This document shows, piece by piece, positions 25,591 through 34,964 of a DNA stretch of 64,000 bases; within the stretch, counting starts at the first letter, position 1, and the number at the start of each line of letters is the position of its first letter. The position numbers were made by a program, and so were the translations under genes. Origin of the DNA: Kingdonia uniflora (Eukaryota > Streptophyta > Magnoliopsida > Ranunculales > Circaeasteraceae); contig JACGCM010000304.1 of assembly GCA_014058105.1 (NCBI GenBank), positions 620,001 through 684,000 of the forward strand, given 5' to 3'. A model generated the notes under the pieces. It made no database searches. It worked only from the letters and a program-made list of their open reading frames with translations, and had not been told where the DNA came from.

Positions 25591-25984
25591 GTGCGTGAGG
25601 TAATGTTGGACTGAGAAAATCCTATATGACACCTCAAAAACCAAGTGAGTGGGGCACTTTAGGAGATGCTCAGACCTCTAAGCTTTGGTTATGAGCTCCA
25701 AAACCTTATAATTGCTTATTTGAAGTTAATTTCAACCAAACGCTGAGGTAAAGAGGAATTTGTTTGAATATGGGGAGGGTGAGCTATTAACTTAAATGAG
25801 AGTTTAGGAATCAAAGAAAATCTTTTGTTAAGATATGTTGAGGATCCCTAAATATACGGCGATAGATTTAAAAGGGCAAAACAGGCAGAAAATTGCTTCA
25901 GACGGACTACCATGAAACCGTTTGCAACCACCTAACACAAAAATGTGTGAAGGTTTTTGTAAGTGACCTCCCTATCCGTCGGTC

Positions 25985-26465
25985 AAACTACGTCAATGTG
26001 GCTAAAACTAATCAACATTTGTTTGACAGTGTACAAGGTGTCCAACCAATGAGTTCCCATAGAAGTTGGCAGACTTGGTGATTCTTGCTTGGAGCCAGTT
26101 AGCCAACAGTCGGTGACCGGAAAATGTAGGAGAATTTGTACCAATTGTAAAGAGAAAAGATCTCTATGAGCAATTCGAGCTGACGTTAAGCTAGGCGTGC
26201 CAAAATAGTAGGTTGGGTTGGGCTATTGAGACTCAAGAGATGACCGAAATGCTAGGAATAACCGCTCATAAGGGCCATAGCTACATTTCTTCATATGATA
26301 GGGCAATGCTCAAGTACGGCCTAAAACCTTGGTAATTTGCGCACAAGCATATATGGGCTTCCGAGCAACGTCTCATTGTTCACTGGTGCTTACTAAGGTC
26401 TCATCTTAGACCCTTGCTTTGATTCCCCGGGGCCTGGTTTGAACCTGTGCTTAGCAAGGTCTCAT
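25985..26465. repeat. CASPL upstream region, duplication copy B (distal part)
   Basis: It matches about 22300-22745 almost throughout, including TGTTTGACAG, GTGTCCAACCAATGAGTT, AAGATCTCTATGAGCAATTC and GAGCAACGTCTCATTGTTCAC. It ends at the same point, after AAGGTCTCATTTTGG. Together with 23640-23797 it reconstructs a second copy of the CASPL 5' region. Confidence 0.8.
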
Positions 26466-26997
26466 TTTGGATCTATGTTTTTATTCCGAACCGAGGTCTC
26501 TTCTGCTCCAGTTGAAGCCAAGTCCGAACATGAGTTACATATATATAACGGCACATTGTATGTCTACCGGTGGCTTCATAGTAAGCCACGCCTGTATGAT
26601 TAAGGCTCACATAAGCTTTAGAACGGTAACAGCGACACTGTCGGGGACCTGAGCTTTCACATTCACGATATTTTGGTGGGATGGGTCTACAATGGATGGT
26701 TTCAAGTGGGAAAATGCATGTGTTGTGGGCTCTTTGCCAGTTATATCCAGTTGTGGTCCTTGTTAGATGGGGGAAGCATATCATGTGGACTTTGTTAGGC
26801 AGGAATGTCTTGTTTCACTTACTTCACCAGTACTTGAACCTAAACATGTTACTATCTAAATTACTCTAAGTACAACGATAAACTGAATCAATACAAGATG
26901 TGACGCCCCTTCTGGAAAACCAAAAGACACTTATAAGATAAGGATTTGCGTCCAAATAACGGGAATAAAACAAAAAATCTCTATTGCTATCGAAATA
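26466..26997. other. Non-coding, LTR-like start near 26898
   Basis: No gene is recognised; the longer frames on both strands lack domains. TGTGACGCCCC near 26898 resembles the terminus of the 2.3-kb LTR family, but no partner end is visible. Confidence 0.35.
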
Positions 26998-27342
26998 TGT
27001 TGAGATATATAGTTTTATATCGGACGCATTATAGAGCCTTGCATCTCAAAATATAAGATTTTGGGGTTACTCTCTCATAGCTAATTGGTTTTGAGATAGA
27101 ACCTCTAGTTCTAATATAGTATCAGAGCGGGTATTTCTTCCATGTGTTGAGCCAAAAGGGCCACGTGCTACTCTGCGTCACCTAAATATTCGTCCACGTG
27201 TTGAGCTCAAAATTACGCCGCATGTAAGAGGGCGTGTTGAGATATATAGTCCCACATCGGACACAGAGCTTTGCACCTCAAAATATAAGATCTTAGGCCT
27301 CTCATTGCCAATTGGTTTTGAGATAACCCTTCAGTTCTAATA
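26998..27342 (+). mobile_element. Complete TRIM-type element, 345 bp
   Basis: Two short direct terminal repeats, 26998-27116 and 27235-27342, both start TGTTGAGATATATAGT and end TTCTAATA. The first is followed directly by TAGTATCAGAGC (27117-27128), one base off the initiator-Met tRNA primer-binding site. The internal part is only about 118 bp and a purine-rich GTAAGAGGG lies just before the second repeat. The perfect 5-bp repeat AAATA flanks the whole unit (26993-26997 and 27343-27347). This is the layout of a terminal-repeat retrotransposon in miniature, which depends on other elements to move. Confidence 0.85.
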
Positions 27343-27641
27343 AAATATATATTCTCACATTGGGCAAATTAAGTATTGCACCTCAAAATATAAGAATATG
27401 CACTACTTCTCTTATTATCAATTGGTTTTGAGATGGAACCCCAATTCTATCTATTAATACTAACTACTTTACATTTTTTAATACATTGTATGCTCATTGT
27501 TAGGATTGTGCATATGAAAATTAATCGCACATCAGGTAAAGATATGATGTCAAATATGAAACTCCAGAGACGTAACGAATCTCAATGAATGGTTAAGGTA
27601 GAGCCTTGCACCTCAAAATATAAGATCTTAGAGCTACTCCA

Positions 27642-28349
27642 TGTTGGGAAATCGAGGGGGCAAATTGCAATGCGGAAGCACAATACGATTAGCAAAAACT
27701 TGAAGAACTAACTCTAACCAAAGAGAATTCGAACAAAGACAATAAAACACATACACAAGGTTTAAATTAGGTGGAAACAGTAAACATGATCAAAACCACC
27801 CCCGAGAAGCACGACGAATAAATTATCACACTAAGGGTTACAGGAAGTTACAGAGATCACTCAAACCTCACCTCTACCCTTACAGATAATCTCAGCAAGA
27901 AACCCTATAAATAAAACCCAATAAATCTCTCAAGAGCTAAACCCTAGATTCCTCAATTTTCTCTCTCTAACTCTTTCTTACAGTACAGAGGCTTTGGATC
28001 AAATCCATTCAAAACGAATTTAGAAACAAACAAACATAGCCAAAGTCGTTCGAAAGAGTAATGAGGTCGTTCGAACGACCATTTAACAGTCCTCTGAAAT
28101 TTTGGCCGAAGAGCTCTTTTTCGTTCGAACGACCTCAGAAGTCAATTGATCACTTTTTTTTGGCATAAACCATAAACCTGTATTGTACTGATATTGTCCC
28201 CGCTTTAACCATTCATTGGGGTTCGCTACGTCTCTGGAGTTTCATATTTGACATTATATTTTTACCTGATGTGGGATTAATTCTGTCGTTCGAACGACTT
28301 CCCCACTCGTTCGAACGACTTTCCCAGTTTTTGAGCCGTATTCCTTACA
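27642..28349. mobile_element. Solo LTR, 708 bp, with CTCCA target duplication
   Basis: It starts TGTTGGGAAATCG and ends TTCCTTACA. CTCCA flanks both sides (27637-27641 and 28350-28354), and removing the element rejoins the duplicated TRIM-end sequence. It contains a TATAAATA sequence near 27907 and several GTTCGAAC palindromes. It also holds a 136-bp block (28147-28282) that is inverted relative to sequence just outside the LTR. There is no coding region. Confidence 0.85.
28147..28282 (+). repeat. Inverted repeat, left arm, 136 bp
   Basis: Its reverse complement matches 28561-28696 with about two mismatches. It lies inside the solo LTR. It starts TGATCACTTTTTTTTGGC. Confidence 0.9.
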
Positions 28350-28560
28350 CTCCACTCATTGTCAATTGGTTTTGAGATGACCCTCGAGTTCTAATAAAAT
28401 AAATATTCTCACATTGGGCAAATCAAGTATTGTACTCAAAATATAGGAACATGTGCTACTTCTCTTATTATCAATTGGTTTTGAGATAGAACCCCAATTC
28501 TATCTAATAATACTATTTTTTAATGCATTGCAAGCTCATTGTTAGGATTGTGCATATGAA

Positions 28561-28696
28561 AATTAATCCCACATCAGGTAAAAATATAATGTCAAATATG
28601 AAACTCCAGAGACGTAGCGAACCCCAATGAATGGTTAAAGTGGGGACAATATCAGTACAATACAGGTTTATAGTTTATGCCAAAAAAAAGTGATCA
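28561..28696 (-). repeat. Inverted repeat, right arm, 136 bp
   Basis: This is the partner of 28147-28282, separated by 278 bp. Part of it (up to the AATGGTTAA block) is also present in direct orientation at about 27519-27597, so the right arm is the ancestral orientation here. Confidence 0.9.
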
Positions 28697-28699
28697 CTT

Positions 28700-29707
28700 G
28701 GCTCACTTTAGACCATTTTATTCTTTGATGTTCTTTGGGTTAACGAGCTTCTCTTTGTCTACTCTATAGAGTCCATGATCCGCGTTTAAAGAAGTGATTC
28801 GCGTCCCAATTTAAAGCAAAGCTGAAGCTTTGGCCTCTATTATCATTTTGTTTAAGGACTTAAGAGGGACCCATGGCACTTTCCCTTTCATGCATGGGCC
28901 ATGATACGTGTACAAGTATCTTCTGGAAGTTGTAAAAAGCCAAACGTAGGACCAATCCAGGTTTGTCGAATCCAACGGTCCTTGTTTAATCTAAAGCAAA
29001 ATTTTGCTTGTTTTGGACCCTTCGATGGTAAAATCAAGGATAAAAAGATTAAACAGTAGATTGTATATTTGACAAGTGGCATCAATCTTAGTCAGCGCCA
29101 GCTTAACGAACCAACTTCCGGTTTGTGTAGTAGCACTTTACTTTTATTTATGGCACCTCAAAATTATTGTTCCGCACACCATAAAAAATTGTAGTTGAAG
29201 TGAAGAAGGGTCCTAGACAACCTAGAATGAGGGCACACCTCATGCAATAGTATCTTCAAAATGACATGTCTATCTCTCAGCTCGAAATCTAAGTATAATG
29301 ACTAGTTTTTTGATTCATAAAAAACTCAGTGAAATATGAGAAAAACCACGACCTCGAGGAGGATTTTGAGATATTAATTCACTATGTATTAATCTGTTAC
29401 ACTTGCAGAGAGATTGGGTATAGAGTATTACAACGAAAGTTAGACAGATCTTCTAGAGACCTTATTAACATCGGCTCTATTTGACTAAATGTAACGGCTA
29501 CTTGTGGAATGTCGAGATCTGTAGTTGTGATCTTTGACGTCTTCTCGAATGATCAACTACATTTAACATATGTCTGCTAGCTCGTCATTATCGAATCTGG
29601 GGAATATACGACTACACTAAGTCAGTTGTTCAATTTCCATCAGAGGGGACGAAAAAAGTTAGTGGATATTTATCATGCTCAGGGGATTTGCAATGTTTTT
29701 TATTATT
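28700..29707. other. Non-coding, degenerate LTR piece near 29310-29600
   Basis: No gene is supported. About 29310-29600 repeats sequence seen at 16900-17310 with substitutions and a shorter middle, so it is a second fragment of the same dispersed repeat. The rest shows nothing I recognise. Confidence 0.45.
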
Positions 29708-31280
29708 ATTGGTAAACCATATATATCTTAACCAAAGAGCGTTACAAAAGTGATTTTATCTCCCACAAGGGCAGCCTGGAGCCAGCTGGGGGGGGGGGAG
29801 AGAGAGAACCACACCAAGTCATACAAAAATTGTCACCCATGGGCCTAGTGGCGATCGCATGGGCAACTAAGTTCGCACTACGCGGAACATAAGTAATACA
29901 TATATCGACAAAATAACATAACAGTGCCAAACAATCCTGAAGGATTGCTTTGGTAGTCCAAGACACAGCTGCATAACCATTTCCACAAAATGAGCTGATC
30001 GCTTCTACATTAAAAAGCGGCTGGTCGGTGCATTAAAAATCATTTTATTAATGGTAGCAGAAATGCATAAAGGGTTTTGAATTTTATTATTAAAAATTAG
30101 GTCACAAGCGCGCCTTCCAAATCATCTGGGAGATGGAAAAGGTCACAAAGGTCCAGAGATCTCGATCAACAGGACAGTCTGGGGGAAGCGAGATCTACTA
30201 GGAGGTCCATTCCTGAACGAAGAGATGAAAGAAGTAATGGAACAAACCCTCAAAGGCCTTGCCAAACCAAACCGCCCTCGTAAAGGGACAACCAAAGAGA
30301 ATATGGTAGAGGGTCTTCGAGGGGGCCTCACACAAGGGGCAGGAGGAAGGCCAAACGGCCTGCCAGCTTGGCTCTACACGGGATCATATCCCGGAGGTAT
30401 TTCCATGCAAGCAGCTGCGCCCTGGGGATGGTTTTATTATACCGGAGTTCGAGTAGGAGGTGTGGGGGCCACTCCAGACCTCCATAAGGAAGCCCGACAT
30501 AAGTACACGATAAGACGATTTAATATAAAAGTTCTCATCTTTAGAAATGCCCCACTTAAGTTCATCATACCGCCCATACGAGGAAGGAAAATGCGAGAGA
30601 TAAGGTCGACCGAGTCATCATCACACCACTGGTAAAGTTCCCCAAGTCGCCAAGAATGTTGTAGGGGGTAAATAAAGTGACTCACCAATTAGGGCTGTAA
30701 ATCGTCCTGGCTGCCCGCCTGAGGGGTCGGTTTTCTCCCCATGGCTGAAGGGAGCCAATTGTTGTGCCAGAAATTAATAAGGTTCCCGGAACGAACTTGC
30801 CAACAGAATTGGCCTAGACGGTACTAATAGCGGACTGGACACTACGCTACGTCCAAGAGGCATCACCTTTCTTTCTGACCTGAAGGATACCGCATTAAGG
30901 GAAGTATTTAGCTTTCAGGACCTAACCCCACAACTCATTAGGGTTATGATGAAGGCGCTAGACAAATTTGGACAAGTGGGCTTTGTTCGTGGCCCTCGCC
31001 TCGTGAATGCTTAGACTCCCTTTCCCGTTTAGGCAGATAAACCTCCTTCCATTTTTTTCATGTACAAAGGTTTCTCCTTATTCTCCCGTTTACCCCATCA
31101 AAAGTCACGCTAGAGGCCATTAATGGAATTACAAGTAGATTGGGGTAGGGCGAAATAGGACATCTACACGCTTTAGAACAGTTAAAAAATAGATTGGTCA
31201 TAAGGTACCGCTCATCAGGCTGAATGACCTTGACTTTGAGGAGCCGAGCAATGAGGCGACCGGAAATTTTCAATGTTTGT
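29708..31280 (-). mobile_element. LINE relic: reverse transcriptase end, zf-RVT and RNase H
   Basis: Read right to left in several frames, there is a piece like the C-terminal part of a plant non-LTR reverse transcriptase (31058-31273, KISGRLIARLLKV), then a long degenerate linker. A zf-RVT-like block follows near 30230-30460 (RAQLLAWKYLRDMIPCRAKLAGR). Last comes the end of an RNase H domain (29742-29966, DICITYVPRSANLVAHAIA). Stops and frameshifts are frequent. An A-rich run on the coding strand at 29699-29712 may be the tail. It is a dead copy. Confidence 0.68.
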
Positions 31281-31784
31281 TATGATAGTATTCAGTGTTA
31301 GTGAAAGTATTAATTTGGATATAATGACTCATGAGTGCCTTATTCGAATTTTGTAATGTGCCCATAGTAGGTTCCCCAGAAAGAAAACGAGTATCACGAG
31401 GAAAACAAGGCTGGATTAACGCGGTTCTGCATGTGAATGCCACGTTTAAGTCCACACTGATCCGTGTTTCAGTCACCTTTATATCGAATCTCTATCTTCC
31501 TTATCATCTTCTTCTTTCAAATCAAAGAGAGATGAAGTGATGATGAGATACAAATCTTCACCTCCGAAAATCATGGATTGTTATCTCCGTCGTTTTTCTT
31601 TCTCGACATCTCCAAAAACAACAACAACAACTCTAATCGGTGCTAATCACACCTCCTCTCGCTTCTGCTCTCGCTAGTCTCTCTCTCTCAAAAACAGGTT
31701 TTTTGATTGCCAAACAGGGCCTATCTCTCTCTCTCTTTCACTTTTGCACAAAACTTCTTCATTAATTACTATTTTACCCCTCTA

Positions 31785-33350
31785 ATGGATCCCACGGCGA
31801 AACCTTCGCCGGGCTTAGTTCGAAACCTTCTAGTACGAGTATTCTCCTTCTGTGTCTTCGTTCTCGTTCTCCGATTCGTTTACGTCGTCACCATCGCCGG
31901 CGGATCCTGCGACGCCGGCGACTTCTGCTTCTTCTCGATCCCAGATACCCTCAACTTCGCCAGCGTCAGCGCCGGTGTAATCACGGGCGCATCTGCCGTA
32001 TCCGGCGAGGGAACGTCGTCATCGGTATCGGTATCGGAATCTTCACTGAATGATCTTTGGACGAGCAAAGAATGGCGAAACTCGGTGGATTTCCACTCTG
32101 GGGTGTTTCAGGATTTGATGGCGGAGAGTTATTTAAACACGAATTCGAAAGCTTTGTGTGTTGAAACCCTAACAGGGGTTGATGTGTTTGCGTTGAAGGA
32201 GATTGGGGTTCATGATGTTGTGGGGATTGCGAAGAAGGCCGTGCCACCGTTGGTAAAGTTCGGGAAGGCGATTCGGATACCATTTGAGGATGATATGTTT
32301 GATTTCGTGTTCTCCGGTGGTAGCGGTGTGGATCGATATGTTAAACAGGCGGAGTTTGCTTCGGAGATTGGAAGGACGCTTAAACCCGAAGGGTTTTTAG
32401 TGGTTCACACGAATTCGGCGAAAGATACGTATAGTTTCAATTCTTTTATTGGTTTGTTTAATTGTTGTAGATTAGTTAGACACCGTGAAATCGATAATGG
32501 GGATACCATAATGCCATCGATCCATGAAATTGTTTTAAAGAAAGAGTACAAGAGTGAGAATGAGAATTCGAAGCTCGATAGCAATATAGTTCATAAATGC
32601 TCGGTTCCGGTGCCGGGGTTTAAGCATGAAATAGTTAGAAATGCCGAGAATATTATATCCGAGGAACCGTTGAAGCCTTGGCTTACATTGAAGAGGAACT
32701 TGAAGAACATCAAGTACTTGTCATCCATGGTTGATATTAACTTTAAAAAGAGGTATGTGTATGTTGATGTGGGGGCTCGGAGTTATGGTTCGAGTATCGG
32801 GAGTTGGTTTAAGAAACAATACCCAAAGCAGAATAAGACATTTGAAATCTATGCGATTGAGGCGGATAAAGCGTTTCATGAAGAGTATAAATCAAGGAAA
32901 GGGGTTAATCTTTTGCCATATGCGGCTTGGGTGAGGAATGAGACATTGTTCTTTGAAATAAACGGAGACCCGGGACAGAAAATGGCAGATAATAAGACCC
33001 GAGGAATGGGTCGGATTCAACCTGGTCAATCGTCAACCGGAGAAATGGGGAATGTGAATAAGATTCAGGGTTTCGACTTTGCCAATTGGTTAAAGAATAC
33101 GGTATCGGAGAGGGATTACGTGGTGATGAAGATGGATGTTGAAGGAACCGAGTTTGATTTAATTCCGAGGTTATTCGAGACAGGAGCCATATGTTTGATT
33201 GATGAAATATTTCTTGAATGCCATTACAATAGATGGCAGAAATGTTGCCCGGGCGAAAGAAGTTCCAAGTATGAAAATACTTACGATCAGTGCTTGGAGC
33301 TGTTTGGTTCTCTCCGAAAGATGGGAATTCTTGTTCATCAATGGTTTTAG
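31785..33350 (+). CDS. Membrane-anchored FkbM-type methyltransferase-like protein, 521 aa
   Basis: A single exon. I chose the ATG at 31785 rather than 31707 because the family-like start MDPTAKPSPGLVRN follows it, while the upstream codons read a CT-rich leader. Residues 15-37 form one hydrophobic anchor after a basic stretch, predicting a type II membrane protein. A first degenerate Rossmann-like region lies at about 120-210. The C-terminal half resembles an FkbM-type SAM-dependent methyltransferase, with VDVGARSYG near 326-334, EADKAF near 359 and KMDVEGTEFDL near 449-459. A Cys-containing tail (about 482-496) ends in LVHQWF. Plant members of this family are uncharacterised and their substrate is unknown. 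The frame is open throughout. The neighbouring CHX gene converges on it and there is no sign of shared regulation. Confidence 0.85.
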   Translation: MDPTAKPSPGLVRNLLVRVFSFCVFVLVLRFVYVVTIAGGSCDAGDFCFFSIPDTLNFASVSAGVITGASAVSGEGTSSSVSVSESSLNDLWTSKEWRNSVDFHSGVFQDLMAESYLNTNSKALCVETLTGVDVFALKEIGVHDVVGIAKKAVPPLVKFGKAIRIPFEDDMFDFVFSGGSGVDRYVKQAEFASEIGRTLKPEGFLVVHTNSAKDTYSFNSFIGLFNCCRLVRHREIDNGDTIMPSIHEIVLKKEYKSENENSKLDSNIVHKCSVPVPGFKHEIVRNAENIISEEPLKPWLTLKRNLKNIKYLSSMVDINFKKRYVYVDVGARSYGSSIGSWFKKQYPKQNKTFEIYAIEADKAFHEEYKSRKGVNLLPYAAWVRNETLFFEINGDPGQKMADNKTRGMGRIQPGQSSTGEMGNVNKIQGFDFANWLKNTVSERDYVVMKMDVEGTEFDLIPRLFETGAICLIDEIFLECHYNRWQKCCPGERSSKYENTYDQCLELFGSLRKMGILVHQWF

Positions 33351-33672
33351 TCAGTAAACAACTAACAATCCCAGCGTATGTATCGTATTTTCTTTTTATC
33401 ATAGATGAAATTGTTTTAAAAGTCTGAAAATGTGTAGTTATTGGTTTTCAGTTTTACTTGTCATACTTTTATTTGATTTGAAGCATCGGTACAGAGATTA
33501 CGAGAAATACCTGTTTGATATTATGATTTTCACAATAGAAAAGCTGAAGTACACGGTGACACTTGATTATATTTCCTTAATGATGTAGATTCATTATGAG
33601 TTCATATTTCCTTAATGATGATCTCCATTTTAAATATTAGGTGTTGGATAATACTCTATTCTAGACATGACT

Positions 33673-34231
33673 CAGGGGCGGATTTTGGGGGGCTAGGGGG
33701 TTCCCGGCACCCGCACTTTTTTTTTCCATCAGATTTCCTTATATACCTATAGCAAAAAAAACAAATTGGTACAGCCAGCTTGTCCACAAAATAATACCTC
33801 TTCATCAAGCTCGACTCTTTGGCCTTTCCTCTCTCCTCTCTCTTATTCAAATAAACACCTCCTGACTCATAATCCTCTTCACTCTCTTCATCAAAAACAA
33901 ACATTCGACATTTTTCAAAAGTTATTTCATCTCAACTGAAGAAGAAACGGTTTATTCACTTTTGATAGCTCCCAGATGTTCTCTATTTAGAACATTGTCG
34001 TGGACGACTACGATGCAACCAACAATAGGAAGTAAACTACTCCAAATTTGATCTTATAGAGTTGTCATTACCAAAATAGTTGATTTTTGATGTTAATTGC
34101 AAGCGTAGCATTCGAAATTCTATGAATTTGGGGGTTGCATTTTATCTATAAATTTTGAAATACCCTTCTTTCTTTTTTTCGGGGACTTCGCCCCCGAACC
34201 CCCACTCCTAAATTTCTGGCTCCGCCCCCTG
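33673..34231. mobile_element. Non-autonomous hAT-like element, about 559 bp
   Basis: The left end CAGGGGCGGATTTTGG and right end CTGGCTCCGCCCCCTG pair as terminal inverted repeats. GACATGA occurs on both sides (33664-33670 and 34232-34238), offset by a base or two on the left, so the target duplication is near-perfect. The interior is homologous to the element at 56768-57179. An 82-codon minus frame inside is not a recognisable protein. Confidence 0.72.
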
Positions 34232-34964
34232 GACATGAAAGAAAATTAGAGTTCTTGTATTAGGCTACAAGACTTAACCCTTATGAGGTTATATATTGTT
34301 ACTCAAATTCTCCCCATAGCTCTAATGGTCTAAGGGCTTGTTAGGACTAGGTTGGGTCCTCACCTTGGGCCGGACCCAACTCCTAACACTCGCCATTGGG
34401 GTGTTCCATACCATGATGACTTGCCTCATCAAAATCTCTGCCTAACAAAACCCTTTGGGTAAAAAGTTGTGCAAGTACGTCAGTGCCACCATTTGGCAAT
34501 AATAGTTTAACACTCGAGAAATCTCGTAGGGTGACTAAGATACCAAAAGAAAAGCTGTGTTCCAGATGAAGATTTAGGATGTGTTTGAGATCAAGGAGAT
34601 CACAAGATGCATAGGGGCTTGAGGAATATCTACGAGGAAGAATGGTCTGACATGATCGTAAGGAGAGTTACATTATTTTGAGTCGCATTCAATTGCATTG
34701 TGCAATAGGCTTTCAGTCATTTATAAATTTTCCTTTCTGTAGAACCTGCCATTTGTACTTTTGCCAAAATGGTTTCATATTTTCGTATCTTTAATGGTTA
34801 CGTGAGTTGAAGAAAGTTCAGAATTTACAAGAAGGGTCTGTTAAAGCTAAATGCTATATACCCTATGAGAATAAACTAAAGATTTTACGCTCATTTGAAT
34901 TTCAATTCTCTGCTTCACCCCATCTATTTTCTCTGGAAAACTTACGGTTTTATGCCTGCAGATC
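34232..34964. other. Spacer between the methyltransferase-like and CHX genes
   Basis: AT-rich sequence with no recognised gene or repeat. The right part is the expected 3' untranslated region of the minus-strand CHX gene. Confidence 0.45.

Larger units (their letters stand above)
24510..25671. mobile_element. PIF/Harbinger-like MITE carrying nested insertions
   Basis: The left end GAGCATCTCTTAAAGTATCTC (after TTA, 24507-24509) pairs with a right end reading GGGGCACTTTAGGAGATGCTC. The right flank is AGA, so the target duplication is not preserved there. The element is much longer than its relatives because an LTR-like insert (about 24755-25341) and a SINE-like block (about 25389-25590) lie inside. 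It starts 33 bp after the previous MITE duplication. Confidence 0.65.
27262..28637. repeat. Tandem duplication of a TRIM-end segment, second copy interrupted
   Basis: Unit 1 (about 27262-27597) runs from the CTTTGCACCTC part of the second TRIM repeat to an AATGGTTAA block. Unit 2 resumes at 27598, is broken at 27642 by a solo LTR, and continues from 28350 to about 28637. Shared landmarks are TCAATTGGTTTTGAGATG, TTCTCACATTGGGCAAAT and TTGTTAGGATTGTGCATATG. Duplication preceded the LTR insertion. Confidence 0.75.

Noticed and set aside
27235..27347. Second TRIM repeat as a separate solo repeat
   Set aside because: AAATA flanks the pair of repeats as one unit, so it is the right end of a complete element.
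30225..30635. 136-codon plus frame
   Set aside because: Lies over the LINE relic, whose zf-RVT-like block reads on the minus strand; the plus product is Gly-rich without a domain.
31707..31784. Upstream Met of the methyltransferase-like frame
   Set aside because: These 26 codons read a CT-rich leader; the downstream ATG begins the family-like N-terminus.
32905..33402. 165-codon minus-strand frame
   Set aside because: Antisense shadow of the methyltransferase-like gene with no domain.
33656..33904. 82-codon acidic minus frame
   Set aside because: Part of the hAT-like element interior shared with 56768-57179; not conserved as a frame in the second copy.
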